A DNA stretch of 64,000 bases from Bolinopsis microptera (GCF_026151205.1 NC_087083.1:11344944-11408943), one strand, 5' to 3'; positions 48,101 through 59,460 are shown, counted from the stretch's first letter. The notes: generated by a model not told the origin, from the letters alone. A program made the numbers and translations.

Positions 48101-49340
48101 GTGTTTTATCAAGCAGTTCAATTTCACCAGAGTGGAGACGTCGAAACCTAATTATACTACAGGTTTATTGAGTGTTTCATTGAGTGTTTTATTGAGTGTT
48201 TTATTGAGTGTTTTATTGAGTGTTTTATTGAGTGTTTCATTGAGTGTTTTATTGAGTGTTTTATTGAGTGTTTCATTGAGTGTTTTATTGAGTGTTTTAT
48301 TGAGTGTTTTATTGAGTGTTTTATTGAGTGTTTTATTGAGTGTTTTATTGAGTGTTTTATTGAGTGTTTTATTGAGTGTTTTATTGAGTGTTTTATTGAG
48401 TGTTTTATTGAGTGTTTTATTGAGTGTTTTATTGAGTGTTTTATTGAGTGTTTTATTGAGTGTTTTATTGAGTGTTTCATTGAGTGTTTTATTGAGTGTT
48501 TTATTGAGTGTTTTATTGAGTGTTTTATTGAGTGTTTTATTGAGTGTTTTATTGAGTGTTTTATTGAGTGTTTTATTGAGTGTTTTATTGAGTGTTTCAT
48601 TGAGTGTTTCATTGCGTGTTTTATTGAGTGTTTTATTGAGTGTTTTATTGAGTGTTTTATTGAGTGTTTTATTGAGTGTTTTATTGAGTGTTTTATTGAG
48701 TGTTTTATTGAGTGTTTTATTGAGTGTTTTATTGAGTGTTTTATTGAGTGTTTTATTGAGTGTTTTATTGAGTGTTTTATTGAGTGTTTCATTGAGTGTT
48801 TCATTGCGTGTTTTATTGAGTGTTTTATTGAGTGTTTTATTGAGTGTTTTATTGAGTGTTTTATTGAGTGTCAATTTTGGTGATGAGTATCGTTTATCTC
48901 GTGATCAATGTAAAACAAATTGTAATTGCCAAGTTGTTTTCAGAAAGCAAACATTATTACAGTTGTTTATATTGAAATAACAACAAACCATCCTTCCTCA
49001 GAGCCAGAGTACACAAAAGGAATATTGTGACTTTTAGATGTAGTTGACTAAAACAAAAGAAATGACTTGTTTTATTGAAAAAGTTATTTATTTATTTATT
49101 AACTAAAGAATCCCATCAGAGTACACAGAAACAGGCTGCAGTCCCTCCCACCTTAACGTACAATCCTGCAACAGCACCCACCAGCAGTGCTGCACTTCAC
49201 ACAACAGCACAGACTGTTACCATAATTACCATCCTAACACTGCCTCAGCCGAAGTGCGATTCTTCATTGCCTTCTTTCTTATACTGGCTATCATGGGGTT
49301 CGTGCTGTGCTTGTGCTTCTCGGACAGCGACGACAGATAA
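45115..49340 (+). CDS. membrane-anchored receptor-like protein with three Ly6/uPAR-like domains
   Basis: I assemble seven exons: leader 45115-45219, then 46578-46717, 46913-47003, 47221-47300, 47707-47812, 48006-48162 and 49120-49340. All have GT-AG ends and phases agree (0, 2, 0, 2, 0, 1). The product has 299 residues: a leader, then three domains of exactly ten Cys each in the order CxxC, C, C, C(Y/F), GC, C, CC, C (CEAC…FCY…GC…DCC; CHSC…LCY…GC…KCC; CETC…LCF…GC…QCC). The last Cys always follows an N-glycosylation sequon (NTTQC, NATQC, NSTDC). It ends with a membrane segment (FFIAFFLILAIMGFVLCLCF) and the tail SDSDDR. Two exons per domain is the known uPAR/Ly6 gene layout. CC and the last Cys are further apart than in vertebrate Ly6. 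Function is presumably an extracellular receptor or adhesion role (inference). Choice of leader is inferred from phase and proximity. Confidence 0.82.
45237..45670. repeat. 11-bp minisatellite (GTGTGACATTA)n, copy 2
   Basis: About 39 units with GTGTAACATTA and GTGCGACATTA variants, in the first intron of the Ly6-like gene. It is clean throughout, unlike copy 1. Confidence 0.95.
45788..45872. repeat. fold-back (inverted repeat) of the GGACAT family
   Basis: CGGACCTTATTTGAACGGAC pairs with GTCCGTTCAAATAAAGTCCG, and ATTAA..AACGCT with AGCGTT..TTAAT, around a short GGAGGTCCTACTCCT centre. The same family text is found at 23,912-24,533. A damaged version is in duplication copy 1 near 43,927-43,977. 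Confidence 0.8.
46692..46808. repeat. 58-bp tandem duplication across a splice donor
   Basis: 46,692-46,749 and 46,751-46,808 are nearly identical. They include the 3' end of the first Ly6 exon, its GCAG|GTGTTTTTT donor and 30 bp of intron. Use of the second donor would add 59 nt with an in-frame stop, so the first donor is taken as functional. Confidence 0.85.
47608..47690. repeat. 12-13 bp intronic tandem repeat
   Basis: Five copies of about ACACATACCTAAA in the intron before the fourth Ly6 body exon. Confidence 0.8.
48163..48872. repeat. 12-bp minisatellite (TTTTATTGAGTG)n inside a Ly6-gene intron
   Basis: About 59 copies with TTTCATTGAGTG and TTTTATTGCGTG variants, starting directly at the splice donor of exon 48006-48162 (ACAG|GTTTATTGAG). 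The 339-codon plus frame (LSVLLSVLLS) and the minus frames (LNKTLNKT, KHSIKHSI) are read-through of this intron, not protein. The stretch 48,873-49,119 completes the intron. Confidence 0.95.
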
Positions 49341-50604
49341 TATACGACACACGACAGATAATGTACTTACTTTGGGCGATCATCGATCGAAATCCCGTTC
49401 ACTATCTTCCTCAAAACTTCTCGATCTCACATAGCAGAACAGATGATTTGATACCTGACAAGGAAATGTGTTGTTATTCATGTCATCTATAAACATCAGA
49501 AGATAAAGGACATACGGGTTCATTGTATGCGTTCTTTCCGGAATGTTCCAACTGAGACAGAGAGACTAAGACTAGAATCGTGCCCCAACTGTGCTTACCC
49601 AAAACATACCCTAACTCAGCCTCAACCACCGCTCAATATTAGTGAAGTTTCGAGTGAAATGTTTTGGGTATCATATTTTGATTCATCATTGATATGCACA
49701 GAATGGACATGAAGATAATGGACGTATGGGTTCATTTTATGCGTTCTTTCTTTGGTGGGTACAACATTAGTGAAGTTTCGAGCGAAATATTTTCGAATAT
49801 TATATTTTCAGCATGGATCAAATTTGAAACGACCTTCAGCTAGCAGGATTAAATCTACTTTTGTCGTTTTAAGGAAGCAGCTCTTTTCAGCGTATAACCA
49901 TTTAAACGAAGCCGTGAGCGTATTCCTGGCGAATCAGACATTATTATTGAGTTATTGGTGTTTCCAGACGTGTCTCTTTTCGAGCTTCTCGCATTGGTTA
50001 TTATTACTAATTATTGGTGCTAAAATTGTAGTAAGAGCTATACTGTAGTGTAGCGATTTATAATTGGCGTTATTAAGACATTTTCGATAAGTTCAGCCAA
50101 TCAATATTCAATATTCGCATGGACACGTTCATTGAAGTTTGAGGATATTGGTAAATATTAGTGGCTCTCTTAAATGGCACGATGAGATAAAATTTGTCAC
50201 ACTATGAAACTATATAAACCCTCAATGGTTAGGATAATCGTCTCATCTTCAAGGTAAACTTTGTCACATAACGATATCTTTATCAAATGGTAAGATATAA
50301 TCGCTTAAATTGGGCCGGTAGTGTGATGTGAACTTTGTCACACTATAAAAACGTTATCATGACCCCTTACTGCCGCGTTAGACCAAATTTTCGAATTTCC
50401 AGTTCATAAGATAGTTCCATATGACTATCATCTACATATTTAAAAAATGTATACGAGGGATGTTATTGACTAATTGACATCCTGACAAGGAATGCCGAAT
50501 AATCTAGCATTATTTTATGACCTGAATGTGTTGGGAATTGTTAAAATATCTTATTATTAATATTATAAGCAAATAAAAACACAGACGGCACAAATAGGTA
50601 AACT
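49341..50604. other. 3' flank of the Ly6-like gene, with a diverged tandem duplication
   Basis: CATACGGGTTCATTGTATGC (about 49,512) and GTATGGGTTCATTTTATGC (about 49,725), each near GTGAAGTTTCGAG(T/C)GAAAT, show a duplication of about 210 bp. No clear AATAAA signal close to the stop codon was seen. Frames of 61-98 codons here lack splice sites or domains. Confidence 0.5.
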
Positions 50605-50616
50605 TTGTTACATATA

Positions 50617-52669
50617 CTTACTTGATACTTGATAAGGTCTCCTCAATCATTCGAGTGGCCTGCACCAAGGAATTGCCGCTTATGTCGTATCATCTCTCTC
50701 CAGTGCTTTCGGTTTCCTGCCAACTCTCGGACCTTATCAAATACAATGTCTGGATCTCCTGTGAATGTTACTGCGTCTTCTAGGACACAGGTTCGCCAAT
50801 TCTTTCTTGGCCGCCCACGTGATCTTCGGCCGTGAGCAGGGGTCCAATCAAGTAGATACTTTGGTAGCCTGGTGTCCGGCATTCTAGAAACATGTCCAAA
50901 CCAGCGAAGACGGTTGGCACTGATGTAGGTTATAACCGGGTTTATTCTTGCCCGCTCCAACACTTGAACATTGCTCGTCCGGTGGAACCACTTAATTCGA
51001 AGGATTCTCCTCAAACAGTTTTGATGAAAAACTTCGAAGCGATGTAGTTGCTTTGAAGTAGTGTTCCAGACTTCGCTTCCATAAAGTAATATTGTTAGAA
51101 CCGCTGCAACATATATCCGTATTTTGGTGTTAGTTTGGATATTGCGATTCTTCCAAATATTACCGAGCTGATTGAATGCTCCTGAGGCTTTCTGGATCCG
51201 TGCAGACAAGTCCCGGTCAATAGTCCCATCACTTGATATAATCGACCCAAGGTAAGTGAAGTTGCTGACTTGCTGGATAGCCGTGTCTCCTACTGTAATG
51301 TCCACTGTTGATGCTTCAGTATATGGCCTCTGTGATGTATTCTTGCCGATGGCCATAACCTCTGTTTTCTTCGCATTGATTCTGAGGCCAGCCTGAGCCG
51401 CATACTTGCATAAAAGATCAGTCGTCTCCTGGAGACCGTCCTTGGTGTTGTCCATGATAGCCAAATCATCTGCATAGTCAGTATCCAGGACGACCGTATC
51501 CTGACCAGAGCTGGTGGTAGCTCTCTGCAGCACTGCCCCGTGTGACAACACTTTGTTATCCTCAGCCCGCTGCGCAGGCAGGTTGATGCAAACATTAAAG
51601 ATAGGTGGACCCTGAATATCCCCCTGCCCAGAACCAGATGTAACGTCAAACCACTCAGAGAGCTCGCCATTATGTCTGACAGCGCTGACGGTGCCGCAAA
51701 AGAATGCTTGCATTATGCGAATGTATTTACAAGGCAAGCCATAATGACTGAAAGCTTTCCAGATAAACTCCCGATTAAGTGAATCGAATGCCGCTTTAAA
51801 GTCAACAAAATTTATGTAAAGGGGGAGATTAAACTCAATGCTGTTGTGAATAATAGTACGGAGCGAATAAATCTGATCTATGCAAGACCTGTTTTTCCTG
51901 AACCCGCACTGATTCTCTCGGAGCAGTTCTTCAAGCCCCGCATTCATCCGTCGCAACACTATTATCTGATAGAGTTTTGATGCCGTGGAGCGTAGGGTAA
52001 TACCCCTGTTGTTCGAGCAGTATGATGTATCACCCTTTTTCGGGACAATAACAATGATACCCTTAACCCAATCCTCTGGCACATTCTCTGTCTCCCATAC
52101 ACGTGCAAACAGTTTCTCAAGCCTGTCTAAAAGACCAGGAGCCCCATACTTCAGCTGTTCGTTGGAAATGTCATCAATTCCAGGGCTCTTGTGATTCTTC
52201 AGACTCTTTAAAGCTTCAGAGATCTCTGTTCTACTAGGGGGTATATCACTATCACTCAGATACGGAAAACATGGTGCGACCTCTAGACTGTCTAGGTCTG
52301 AAAGGTCCACGTCTCCTATCTGCGGGTTTAGTAGTTCAGCGAAGTGCTCACCCCATCGTTTTCGTTGAGCAGCGGGGTCAGAAATCAACTTCTCGGTTTT
52401 ATCTCTGACAGCAGTTGACTTCCGACTTTTCTTGCCTGACAAGGACTTGATCATCTGCCAGACCTCTCTCTGCTGACCGTGTGAAGAAGCTGTTTCCAGA
52501 TCGGCTGCAACCCGTAAAGCCCAGTTCTCATCGTCCTTCTTGCAGCTCTTCTTAATACGCTTATTAGCAAGAGAATACTCAGATCTATTGAATCCATCAC
52601 TTGGGCATTTCTGCTTGACCTTACTCCGCTCCGTGATGAGATCCTTTGTCTCTTGTGATCCTTTGTCTC
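50617..52669 (-). mobile_element. 5'-truncated non-LTR retrotransposon (LINE) with intact reverse-transcriptase frame and 12-bp target duplication
   Basis: An uninterrupted frame of at least 603 codons (stop at 50,643) remains open upstream of its first Met (52,454) to about 52,669. RT motifs: NQCGFRKNRSCIDQIYSLR, FVDFKAAFDSLNRE (motif A), SGSGQGDIQGPPIFN (motif B, a departure from the usual RQGD), YADDLAIMD (motif C, catalytic), then FTYLGSIISSDGTIDRDLSARI and the C-terminal RLRWFGHVSRMPD...GRPRKNW found in many invertebrate LINEs. No endonuclease domain remains, as expected for incomplete reverse transcription. Direct repeats TTGTTACATATA at 50,605-50,616 and 52,670-52,681 fix the insertion. 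The 3' tail (minus strand) is a short TATCAAG-type repeat instead of poly-A. Clade not assigned. Confidence 0.93.
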
Positions 52670-52681
52670 TTGTTACATATA

Positions 52682-53228
52682 TTTGTATAATATCTCAACA
52701 ATCAACATAATATCTCAACATTGTGAAATTGAGCAAATATTGGTATACCACCCTAAACACCCTATATTACGTACTATGGATCAATGAACACTATTGCAAC
52801 CACGCACCGGTCCAATCGAAGTATGGTTATCATTGCTTCGAAATTGAACCTATTTGATCGAAACGGTTTTTCGCCGATAACTCGCCAGGGGAGCATTCTA
52901 ACCTTATGTCATGTGGGGTGATTCGGAATCAGCATTAAACAATACATCGATTCATTGATTCAAGTTGGTGGATAATTTCGATTATTAAATGATTTTAGAT
53001 GATTATAGATGATTTTAAGAAGGCGCAGGTTATATCTCCACCGAAAACTGAAGAACACTCCCCAAATTGCGTGCATTACAGCGTAACTCCTTTCAAACTT
53101 CATGAATTGAGATCAAATCTTTTGCAATGTATTTAGAATCAATATATGCACTTATACAAATCAATTTACTTGGAATATTTTTGAAAGAGAATAACAAGCT
53201 CAAAAACTGTCTTATTTCTCCGTAAAAA
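52682..53228. other. AT-rich spacer, no gene recognised
   Basis: Sequence between the LINE and the next transposon. No exon or repeat family recognised apart from AATATCTCAACA repeated near 52,690-52,725. Confidence 0.5.
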
Positions 53229-53230
53229 TA

Positions 53231-53977
53231 CAGGGTGGGCCAAAAGTTAGTGTACATACGTTAGGTCTTATACCTCCGCCGTGTTTTATATTTGAGAGCT
53301 GTTCCTTTGCAGATGGCATACTGTACTTTATACTGGTTCGACTTTGAGGATTCCATCGTCAAAATTTGAAAATTCGAATATTTTAGACCACGCCCATTCA
53401 ATATTAAAAAACTTATATTGTTTTCTCTGAACATGCTAAACGCCTAAATTTTTCAGAGACGGTAGATTATTAAATGTTGCATATGATGTGAAAACATGAG
53501 GCAAAACGGAATAGAAATGACGAAGTTATCAAGCATTTTCTGTATCTCGTTAACAAAATTGACTGGGTGATAATGTGACACCGTGACACGACACCTTAAT
53601 TGGGCACCTTTAACAATTCCCAAAATGTTTAACGGGGTGGTTAACGGGGTCACCTATCACACGTTATGAATAAACTCGTTACGCTTCATATCTCGGTCAT
53701 CTGAGAAGCTACAGTTCTAATTTTTTTAGGACAAACGTAATTCGAATGGCCAAACACAATTAAATAAAATTTAGCTCGATCCGACTATCCAAACTATCAA
53801 ATAAATGCAAAAATGAACCTTCATTCGAAAAGAATGAACTCGAATATTTTTCGATTTGACAAATTCCTCGAACCAGTGGTGGTAGTAAGTCATACCAGGA
53901 AGAATTTTTTTCAATTGGGCACTCATTAACTGAGCTATTAAGGCCAACGTATGTCCACTGACTTTTGGCCCACCCTG
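53231..53977. mobile_element. 747-bp non-autonomous mariner-type element
   Basis: Terminal inverted repeats of about 32 bp start CAGGGTGGGCCAAAAGTTAG on the left. The right end is the inverse of CAGGGTGGGCCAAAAGTCAG. Both are flanked by TA (53,229-53,230; 53,978-53,979). CAGGG(T)…CCAAAAG termini with a TA duplication are typical of mariner-like elements. No transposase frame survives (longest minus frames 66 and 85 codons, no DDE motif). Confidence 0.88.
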
Positions 53978-54497
53978 TATATAATCTGCGATATGGACAC
54001 GTTTATTGAAGTTTGAGGATATTGGCAAACAAAAAACTAGAGTTTTCGACGATAGTGGCTTAATTTTAGCATCTATTAATCTAGCGTGTTCAGAATCGAC
54101 ACACTGTTACAGTTGAAATGAATCAAACTGAACCTGCAAATTCTACTGTTTGTGTTATCAGGTGTGTGGGAGGACAAAGTATAAATGTGTAATTCTGTAA
54201 TATATTTTATACTCGATGAACTCTCCCCTTGGAACGGCTAAAAACAAATAAAGAATTTACCAGATAGTGATCAATTTTAGATCGTATGATGGAATTAAAA
54301 TATCAAGATTTTTAGAAGTTAATTTGGAAAATATTTTTTTGTTTTATATATGTTTCTACAAATATACATGTTTCTACAAATTGTTTTATTCGACTAATCT
54401 CTTCAAATTTCATTCTGAAATATGAATATACGTTTTTTTTAAGTCTCTGTTATTCAACTACTTACAAAAATTTTAATGACCTTGAATTGATCAAATA
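53978..54497. other. intergenic sequence
   Basis: Contains ATGGACACGTTTATTGAAGT (about 53,994) with 37 bp closely matching 50,118-50,155, a short dispersed duplication. Nothing else supported. Confidence 0.5.
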
Positions 54498-54689
54498 CAA
54501 TGAAACCCCGATTTAATTCGCCCCGATTTACTGCAAACACCGGTTTACCGAGACCATCTCCTTTCCCCCAAATAGCTGGCTTAACATGCATAATGTAGAC
54601 AAACAAAACCCTGATGTAGACAAACAAAACCCCGATTTACTGCAGATGTTTCCTTTCCCCAAACTCCGTGGTAAATCAGGGTTTAACTG
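54498..54689. mobile_element. pogo-like MITE, 192 bp
   Basis: The left end CAATGAAACCCCGATTTAAT is matched in inverse by the right end (CAGTTAAACCCTGATTTACC when read inward). TA precedes the left end; the right flank reads TG. CAGTTAAACCC-type termini resemble pogo/Tigger elements. Related internal text (AAACAAAATCCCGATTTACC and GATGTTTCCTTTCCCCAAAC) occurs at 14,120-14,300. Confidence 0.65.
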
Positions 54690-55304
54690 TGCCTAGTTAA
54701 AGAAATAGGCTAAATACTTCAGTACAGAACGCTCCAATTGGAAAAAATGTACTTTAATCAACGCACGAGTTAGAATAAAGAGCTGACATTTTGAGTCCTT
54801 AACAATAATCCAGTAAAATTAATTAATGATTTTAGATAATTATAGACATGAGTTATTAGAACTTTAGAACAAAATTATAACACATCAAAACAGGGACATT
54901 CGATGGTAGTCATCGAGATATGAGTCTTAATTCTTAAACCCCAAGAAACCACGGAGAAGAATATATATTTTGTAGGAAAGACCTTACTAATTACTAGTGA
55001 GCTCTCGTGAAATTAGAAGACTACATAACATAAATAGACGGACGAGTTTCGAAAGGTTAAATGAAAAGTAACAATGCTTCTGGACGTGTAAGAATTCAAC
55101 TGAGCTTCAGACAGTGAAAGACTAGGGATGTTTTGAAAATATAGGAATCTATTTTTCTGTGACTTTCAGTTACTACTATATTATAACTGTTTGGATTATT
55201 GCTACCATCTTATTTCCTCGGTTTTTGGTGTTAACACAATAATCAGTTTAATTACAATTTTACCAAGTTTTACCTAGTTTTTTACAAGTTCGTTTAGATT
55301 CAAT

Positions 55305-56069
55305 GGGGGGGGGGGGGTTCACCCTGATTTTTGTGAAACTTGGTTTTCGAGATAGCAGTTGACCAACAAACTAGTACCGGGTGACCGAACTTTTGAGGGG
55401 TCCAGGACCCCAACCGCGCAAACGGTGCCCGCGGGAAACCACGCCCATATTTGGTCCCCAAATTAGGCCCAATTTTAGCAAATACCCCGAACAAGCCCAA
55501 AACCCTGATTTTAAGGTGCTCTACTTGTAGCTCTTAGTGGTCCCCTGAAACTCGTGTATGAATATTCATTCAGATTAGACAAATATGACTTGTTATGAGC
55601 TAAACACTAAATATGACCATATTTGGGGCATAACACACCAAATTTATCGATTTTTGTTGGCCATAATTGGTCTAATATCAATATTTTTGAACGAAATCAA
55701 CTTTTATAATGATAGTAAGCCTAAACTACACATTCTCTATGATTATCAGCTCAATATCTACCTAACTGATGATTTCGGTGTCAAATAATCGCAAAACATT
55801 AACAAAATCCCCAGATCGTCAGTTCGCGATATTTGCGAAACTGATTGGCGCTCAAAACAAAAAAACTCAATATAAATAGGGTTTCAATATTTTTCATGAT
55901 TTTTTATTCAAATGAACGTTGGGGAGAAAAATTGCCTCATGAACTTAAGTTTTGTAGTGGAATTTTAAGTTAGGCCTTTAAAAAAATTGGGCGGCCAAAT
56001 GCAAATTCTGAAATTTGCCGGGCAGTTTTCAGATTCGATCGCCAAATTTTTTTAAAGGCCTAACTCAAC
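55305..56069 (-). mobile_element. poly-C-ended interspersed repeat, copy 2
   Basis: Reverse-complement copy of the family at 13,343-14,035, with 13 G at its left edge (55,305-55,317) corresponding to the poly-C end. Its other end carries a hairpin: AGTTAGGCCTTTAAAAAAAT at about 55,969 and the inverse ATTTTTTTAAAGGCCTAACT near 56,065. No open reading frame of note. Confidence 0.78.
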
Positions 56070-56598
56070 ATGAATTGCGCCCGTTGTTTCGTTTTGGCGG
56101 ACGCTAGATTTCCATGTCACATTTACTATAAATTTAAGTATAAAGCCTCAAATCAGCTCTCTTCAATCCTCATAAATTAATAATGTATAAATTATGCATC
56201 AAATACGAAAAAATTCAGTTCAATTGCCTTTAACTTAACTTGTAACTGTAATTCAAGAAATGATCCAGCAAGGTAACATACCGGGTACAAATCAATGCCC
56301 TAACGCGTGCCACGTACAAATTGGGCGTATTACCTAATATAATATATACATTACAGCATCAAATACATTAAAACACAGTCGCGCGCGCGCATCATGAATC
56401 ACAGGCTATCTATACATCACATCTCCGCATAGCAATCCTCCGCGCGCGAAACGATTTCGTTGCTTGTAAACGGACGGAAAGTAAGGAACACGACATAACT
56501 CAGACCCCACCTACTGCAATCTCCAAAAATCCACGTTTTTCTGCAAAAACCTCCATCAGTAACCTTTCACTATTTGCTTTTCAAAAGGGTGAAAAGGA

Positions 56599-56931
56599 AA
56601 AAATCGATCAAATTTGGTGCGTATGCCCAAATATGGTCATATAGTTTTTACTTTTTAGCTCATAACTCAGTCAGATCATTTTTGTCCAATCTTATAGAAA
56701 ATTCAATATACGAGTTTCAGGGACCCACTAGCTACAAGTATAGCACCAAAAAAGCTGGTTTGGGCATGTTCGGGGTTATTTGGCTAAATGGGCCTAATTT
56801 GGAACCAAATATAGGGCGAGGCTGCCCCGCGTGGGCACCGTTGGCGGTTGGGGTCCGGGCACCCCCTCAAAAAGTTCGATCACTGCGTCCTAGTGTATCT
56901 CGAAAACAAGTTTCACAAAAAATCATGGTGA

Positions 56932-56967
<36 letters not shown>
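56599..56967 (+). mobile_element. poly-C-ended interspersed repeat, copy 3 (5'-truncated)
   Basis: Homologous to the last 370 bp of the family, ending in 34 consecutive C (56,934-56,967) followed by TTAAATTG, as in copy 1. It stands in opposite orientation to copy 2, about 530 bp away. The 165-codon frame across it is incidental, with a poly-Pro stretch from poly-C. Confidence 0.78.
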
Positions 56968-57201
56968 TTAAATTGACACACGCAACAAATGTATGTACCA
57001 AAAAATGGGCAATTCGCTTTTCATCTTTTCCTGAATACCAAAATCTTAAAATCATAAGAAAGGTGATTTAAATTATAATAATATTGTTCAAATGTTTAAG
57101 TTATAAATGTGTTGTTATCTAAAACACAAAGAAAAATTCCCATTGCATAATGTTAAAGATACTTAAAGATGCAGAATGTTTTATCTACTACGATGTCCTG
57201 A

Positions 57202-58831
57202 TCAACTTCCTCTCCTGGAAAAGAGAACAAGGCAGTAAAGACAGAGTGGTATCCCAACAAACACTGCCTGCATAATACGGACCCAGTTGAGTCCTTCAAT
57301 CTTTGAGTGCTTACCCGGCCTGAAGCGAGCGTGTTTAATTTATTTAATTATTAATTAATTATTATTTATTGTGTCTACAGTTTGAGATTAAGTATGGTAA
57401 AATAACACGGATATACCATCCAGCGGTAGTTGAAATAGTTTTGTTGGAATATTCTTCTTACAATATATAATATCAATTATATAGGTCCACTTGAAACATT
57501 GCCAGGGAGATCACATAAATATTTACGATAATTTTTGTCGTATTCAATGAACCTCGCTTCTAGTTTCAGTGTTCGATTAAGATTTAATGGTAATCGTTTT
57601 AGTGATAATTAATTAATTAACTAATAAAATGCGATGAGTTGACTTACACTACACAATCAAGTGGGGCACTATGTAGGCCCAGTCCCAGACTAAAAGCAAT
57701 CAGTCCACCTGAAATAGAAATAATTATAATTACAGTTGTCGAAAAAATTCATAAAACACATTGCTTTTGATATCTATATTCTAAATGTGATTTAGTTAAT
57801 GGGATTTAGTTCTGGGTTTTAACATGACCAACGTGTTCGATCACTTTACACGACTACACTCGAATGTTGAAATTTGTCTAGAGGAGCCCGGGCAGTTTTG
57901 ACCAACTAGATTATAGACGCAATCATCCTAAATGACACGGACTTGAAATTATTACTGACACGTTATTTCAAAATATTGTTATGATCGCGTGACATTACCA
58001 CATAATTGTAAGCGATAGGTACAATTTCTCGGTAGGGTTGGGATTCGGGCATATTCTGGGATAAATTATTAGGCTAGGGTTAAGTTTATTGGGCCAGAGT
58101 AGAACGTTAAAAGGTAAGGGTCCGTCAGAGTCACATTGGAGTCACGTGTTAATATAGGTCACGTGTTAACAAGTGTAGAGTGCTGAATAAAAACTATCAT
58201 CTTACCAATGAAAGAGATGAAAATGTCCTTGCAGTCCAAATATTTGGAGACAAAGACGACAACAAACATGGCCAGCAGGAAGAACCAGAGAATAAGTCCT
58301 TCACCATTACCTCCAACCTTGCTTACTCCCAGGCACTCACTCCCTGAATTTTAGTTAGGTTACTAAAGTAATTTATGGAGAAATTTAGTTTATATTTTCA
58401 TTGGAACATTGTCATCATCGAGTCCATTCAGAAAAAAATCTGGAAATTTATTGAAAGAATCATCGGATGAGATTTAATAAAAGTACCACGTCTACATACT
58501 TAATCAATTAATTGTTAGTTAGGTTACAAAACCAATTTATGGAGAAATTGCTTGTATAGTTGCAATTAAAACTTGATTATCCTGTAATGGTAAACCGAAA
58601 TATCGAGTCATCACGAATTCCTAATTTCCCCCTCAAAAATATACCTTTTAAGCTTTATATTATATATATCAAAAGTCCGGTTAAATTCAGATTTTAATTT
58701 CTATACTTAATTAGGGAAATCGCTTACTTTTTCCTGCTAATTAGTTTAATAAAATATCAATACACTTCTGGTTAGCTTTACTTAATCCTATATATAACAA
58801 AAGGACACTTAATCAAGTGAAAGTGAAGGTG

Positions 58832-58874
<43 letters not shown>

Positions 58875-59023
58875 AAGTGCAAGTGAAAGTGAAAGTGAAA
58901 GTGAAAGTGAAATTGAAAGTGGAACTTACCTTTGATACCCAGTATCCGTACGCAAAGAGCATATCCAAGAGTGGAAAGTAAGATGAATATCTCGTCAGGT
59001 AGATAATATTTGATCGGTTGCAT
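57202..59023 (-). CDS. small four-pass membrane protein, complete four-exon gene
   Basis: I assemble exons 59023-58930, 58343-58206, 57708-57648 and 57319-57202, giving 136 residues. Donors are GTAAGT or GTAAG. Acceptors follow pyrimidine-rich tracts, one with a CTAAC branch-like motif. Phases match (1, 1, 2). Membrane segments: EIFILLSTLGYALCVRIL (residues about 11-28), LILWFFLLAMFVVVFVSKYL, FISFIGGLIAFSLGLGL and MQAVFVGIPLCLYCLVLF, ending SRRGS. The N-terminus is MQPIKYYLPD with no cleavable leader. The loop before segment 4 reads PGKHSKIEGLNWVR. If the third donor (GT|GTAAGT) were not used, translation would stop there after three segments, because TAA lies inside the donor. I do not recognise the family; a tetraspan-type membrane role is inferred only from hydropathy. 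Intron 1 starts with a (CTTTCA)n run. Confidence 0.75.
58821..58920. repeat. (GTGAAA)n hexanucleotide repeat
   Basis: About 16 units, placed within 12 nt of the exon-1 donor of the four-pass membrane gene. The FHFHFH frame is its shadow. Confidence 0.93.
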
Positions 59024-59460
59024 GATGCTAGTTACGTGACAATATACTATCTAAAGAAATTAAAGTGAAATTATGAAAAGAGACTGGTAAATGAAGAAAT
59101 GATTACTTCATAATAAACCATAATTGGTAATCGAGGTACCTGTTGCATTTGCAATGGTTGATATAATTTATAATGTTGCGACACCGAAAATATAGTATTC
59201 ATGAAATTATAAACAGTATTCATAAATTCACATATCGGCAACTTTAACCAGTGCGAAAATCTCAATAAACCGATAACACGAACATAGCGACACTAATTTT
59301 TCAGTTTGTATCAAATTTGTGTCGCTTCATCGTATGACGGATAATACTATATAGTTCGTGAACAAGTAGATTGTTTGATTGATCGGGAAGCCAATTAAAG
59401 GTTATATTTAGAAAACAATACGAAAGCCGGGCAAGGCTTTTTTCTTTAATTTAAACAATT

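Noticed and set aside
47961-48980. 339-codon frame rich in LSVLLSV, and minus frames LNKT / KHSI
   Set aside because: The first part contains a real exon (48,006-48,162), but the repeat part is the intronic 12-bp minisatellite. A donor lies exactly at its start and the next real exon is at 49,120.
50629-52194. Short frames on both strands inside the LINE
   Set aside because: Shadows of the 603-codon minus-strand RT frame.
56574-57071. 165-codon plus frame with poly-proline
   Set aside because: Runs through the poly-C-ended repeat copy 3. Poly-Pro comes from 34 C and there are no domains.
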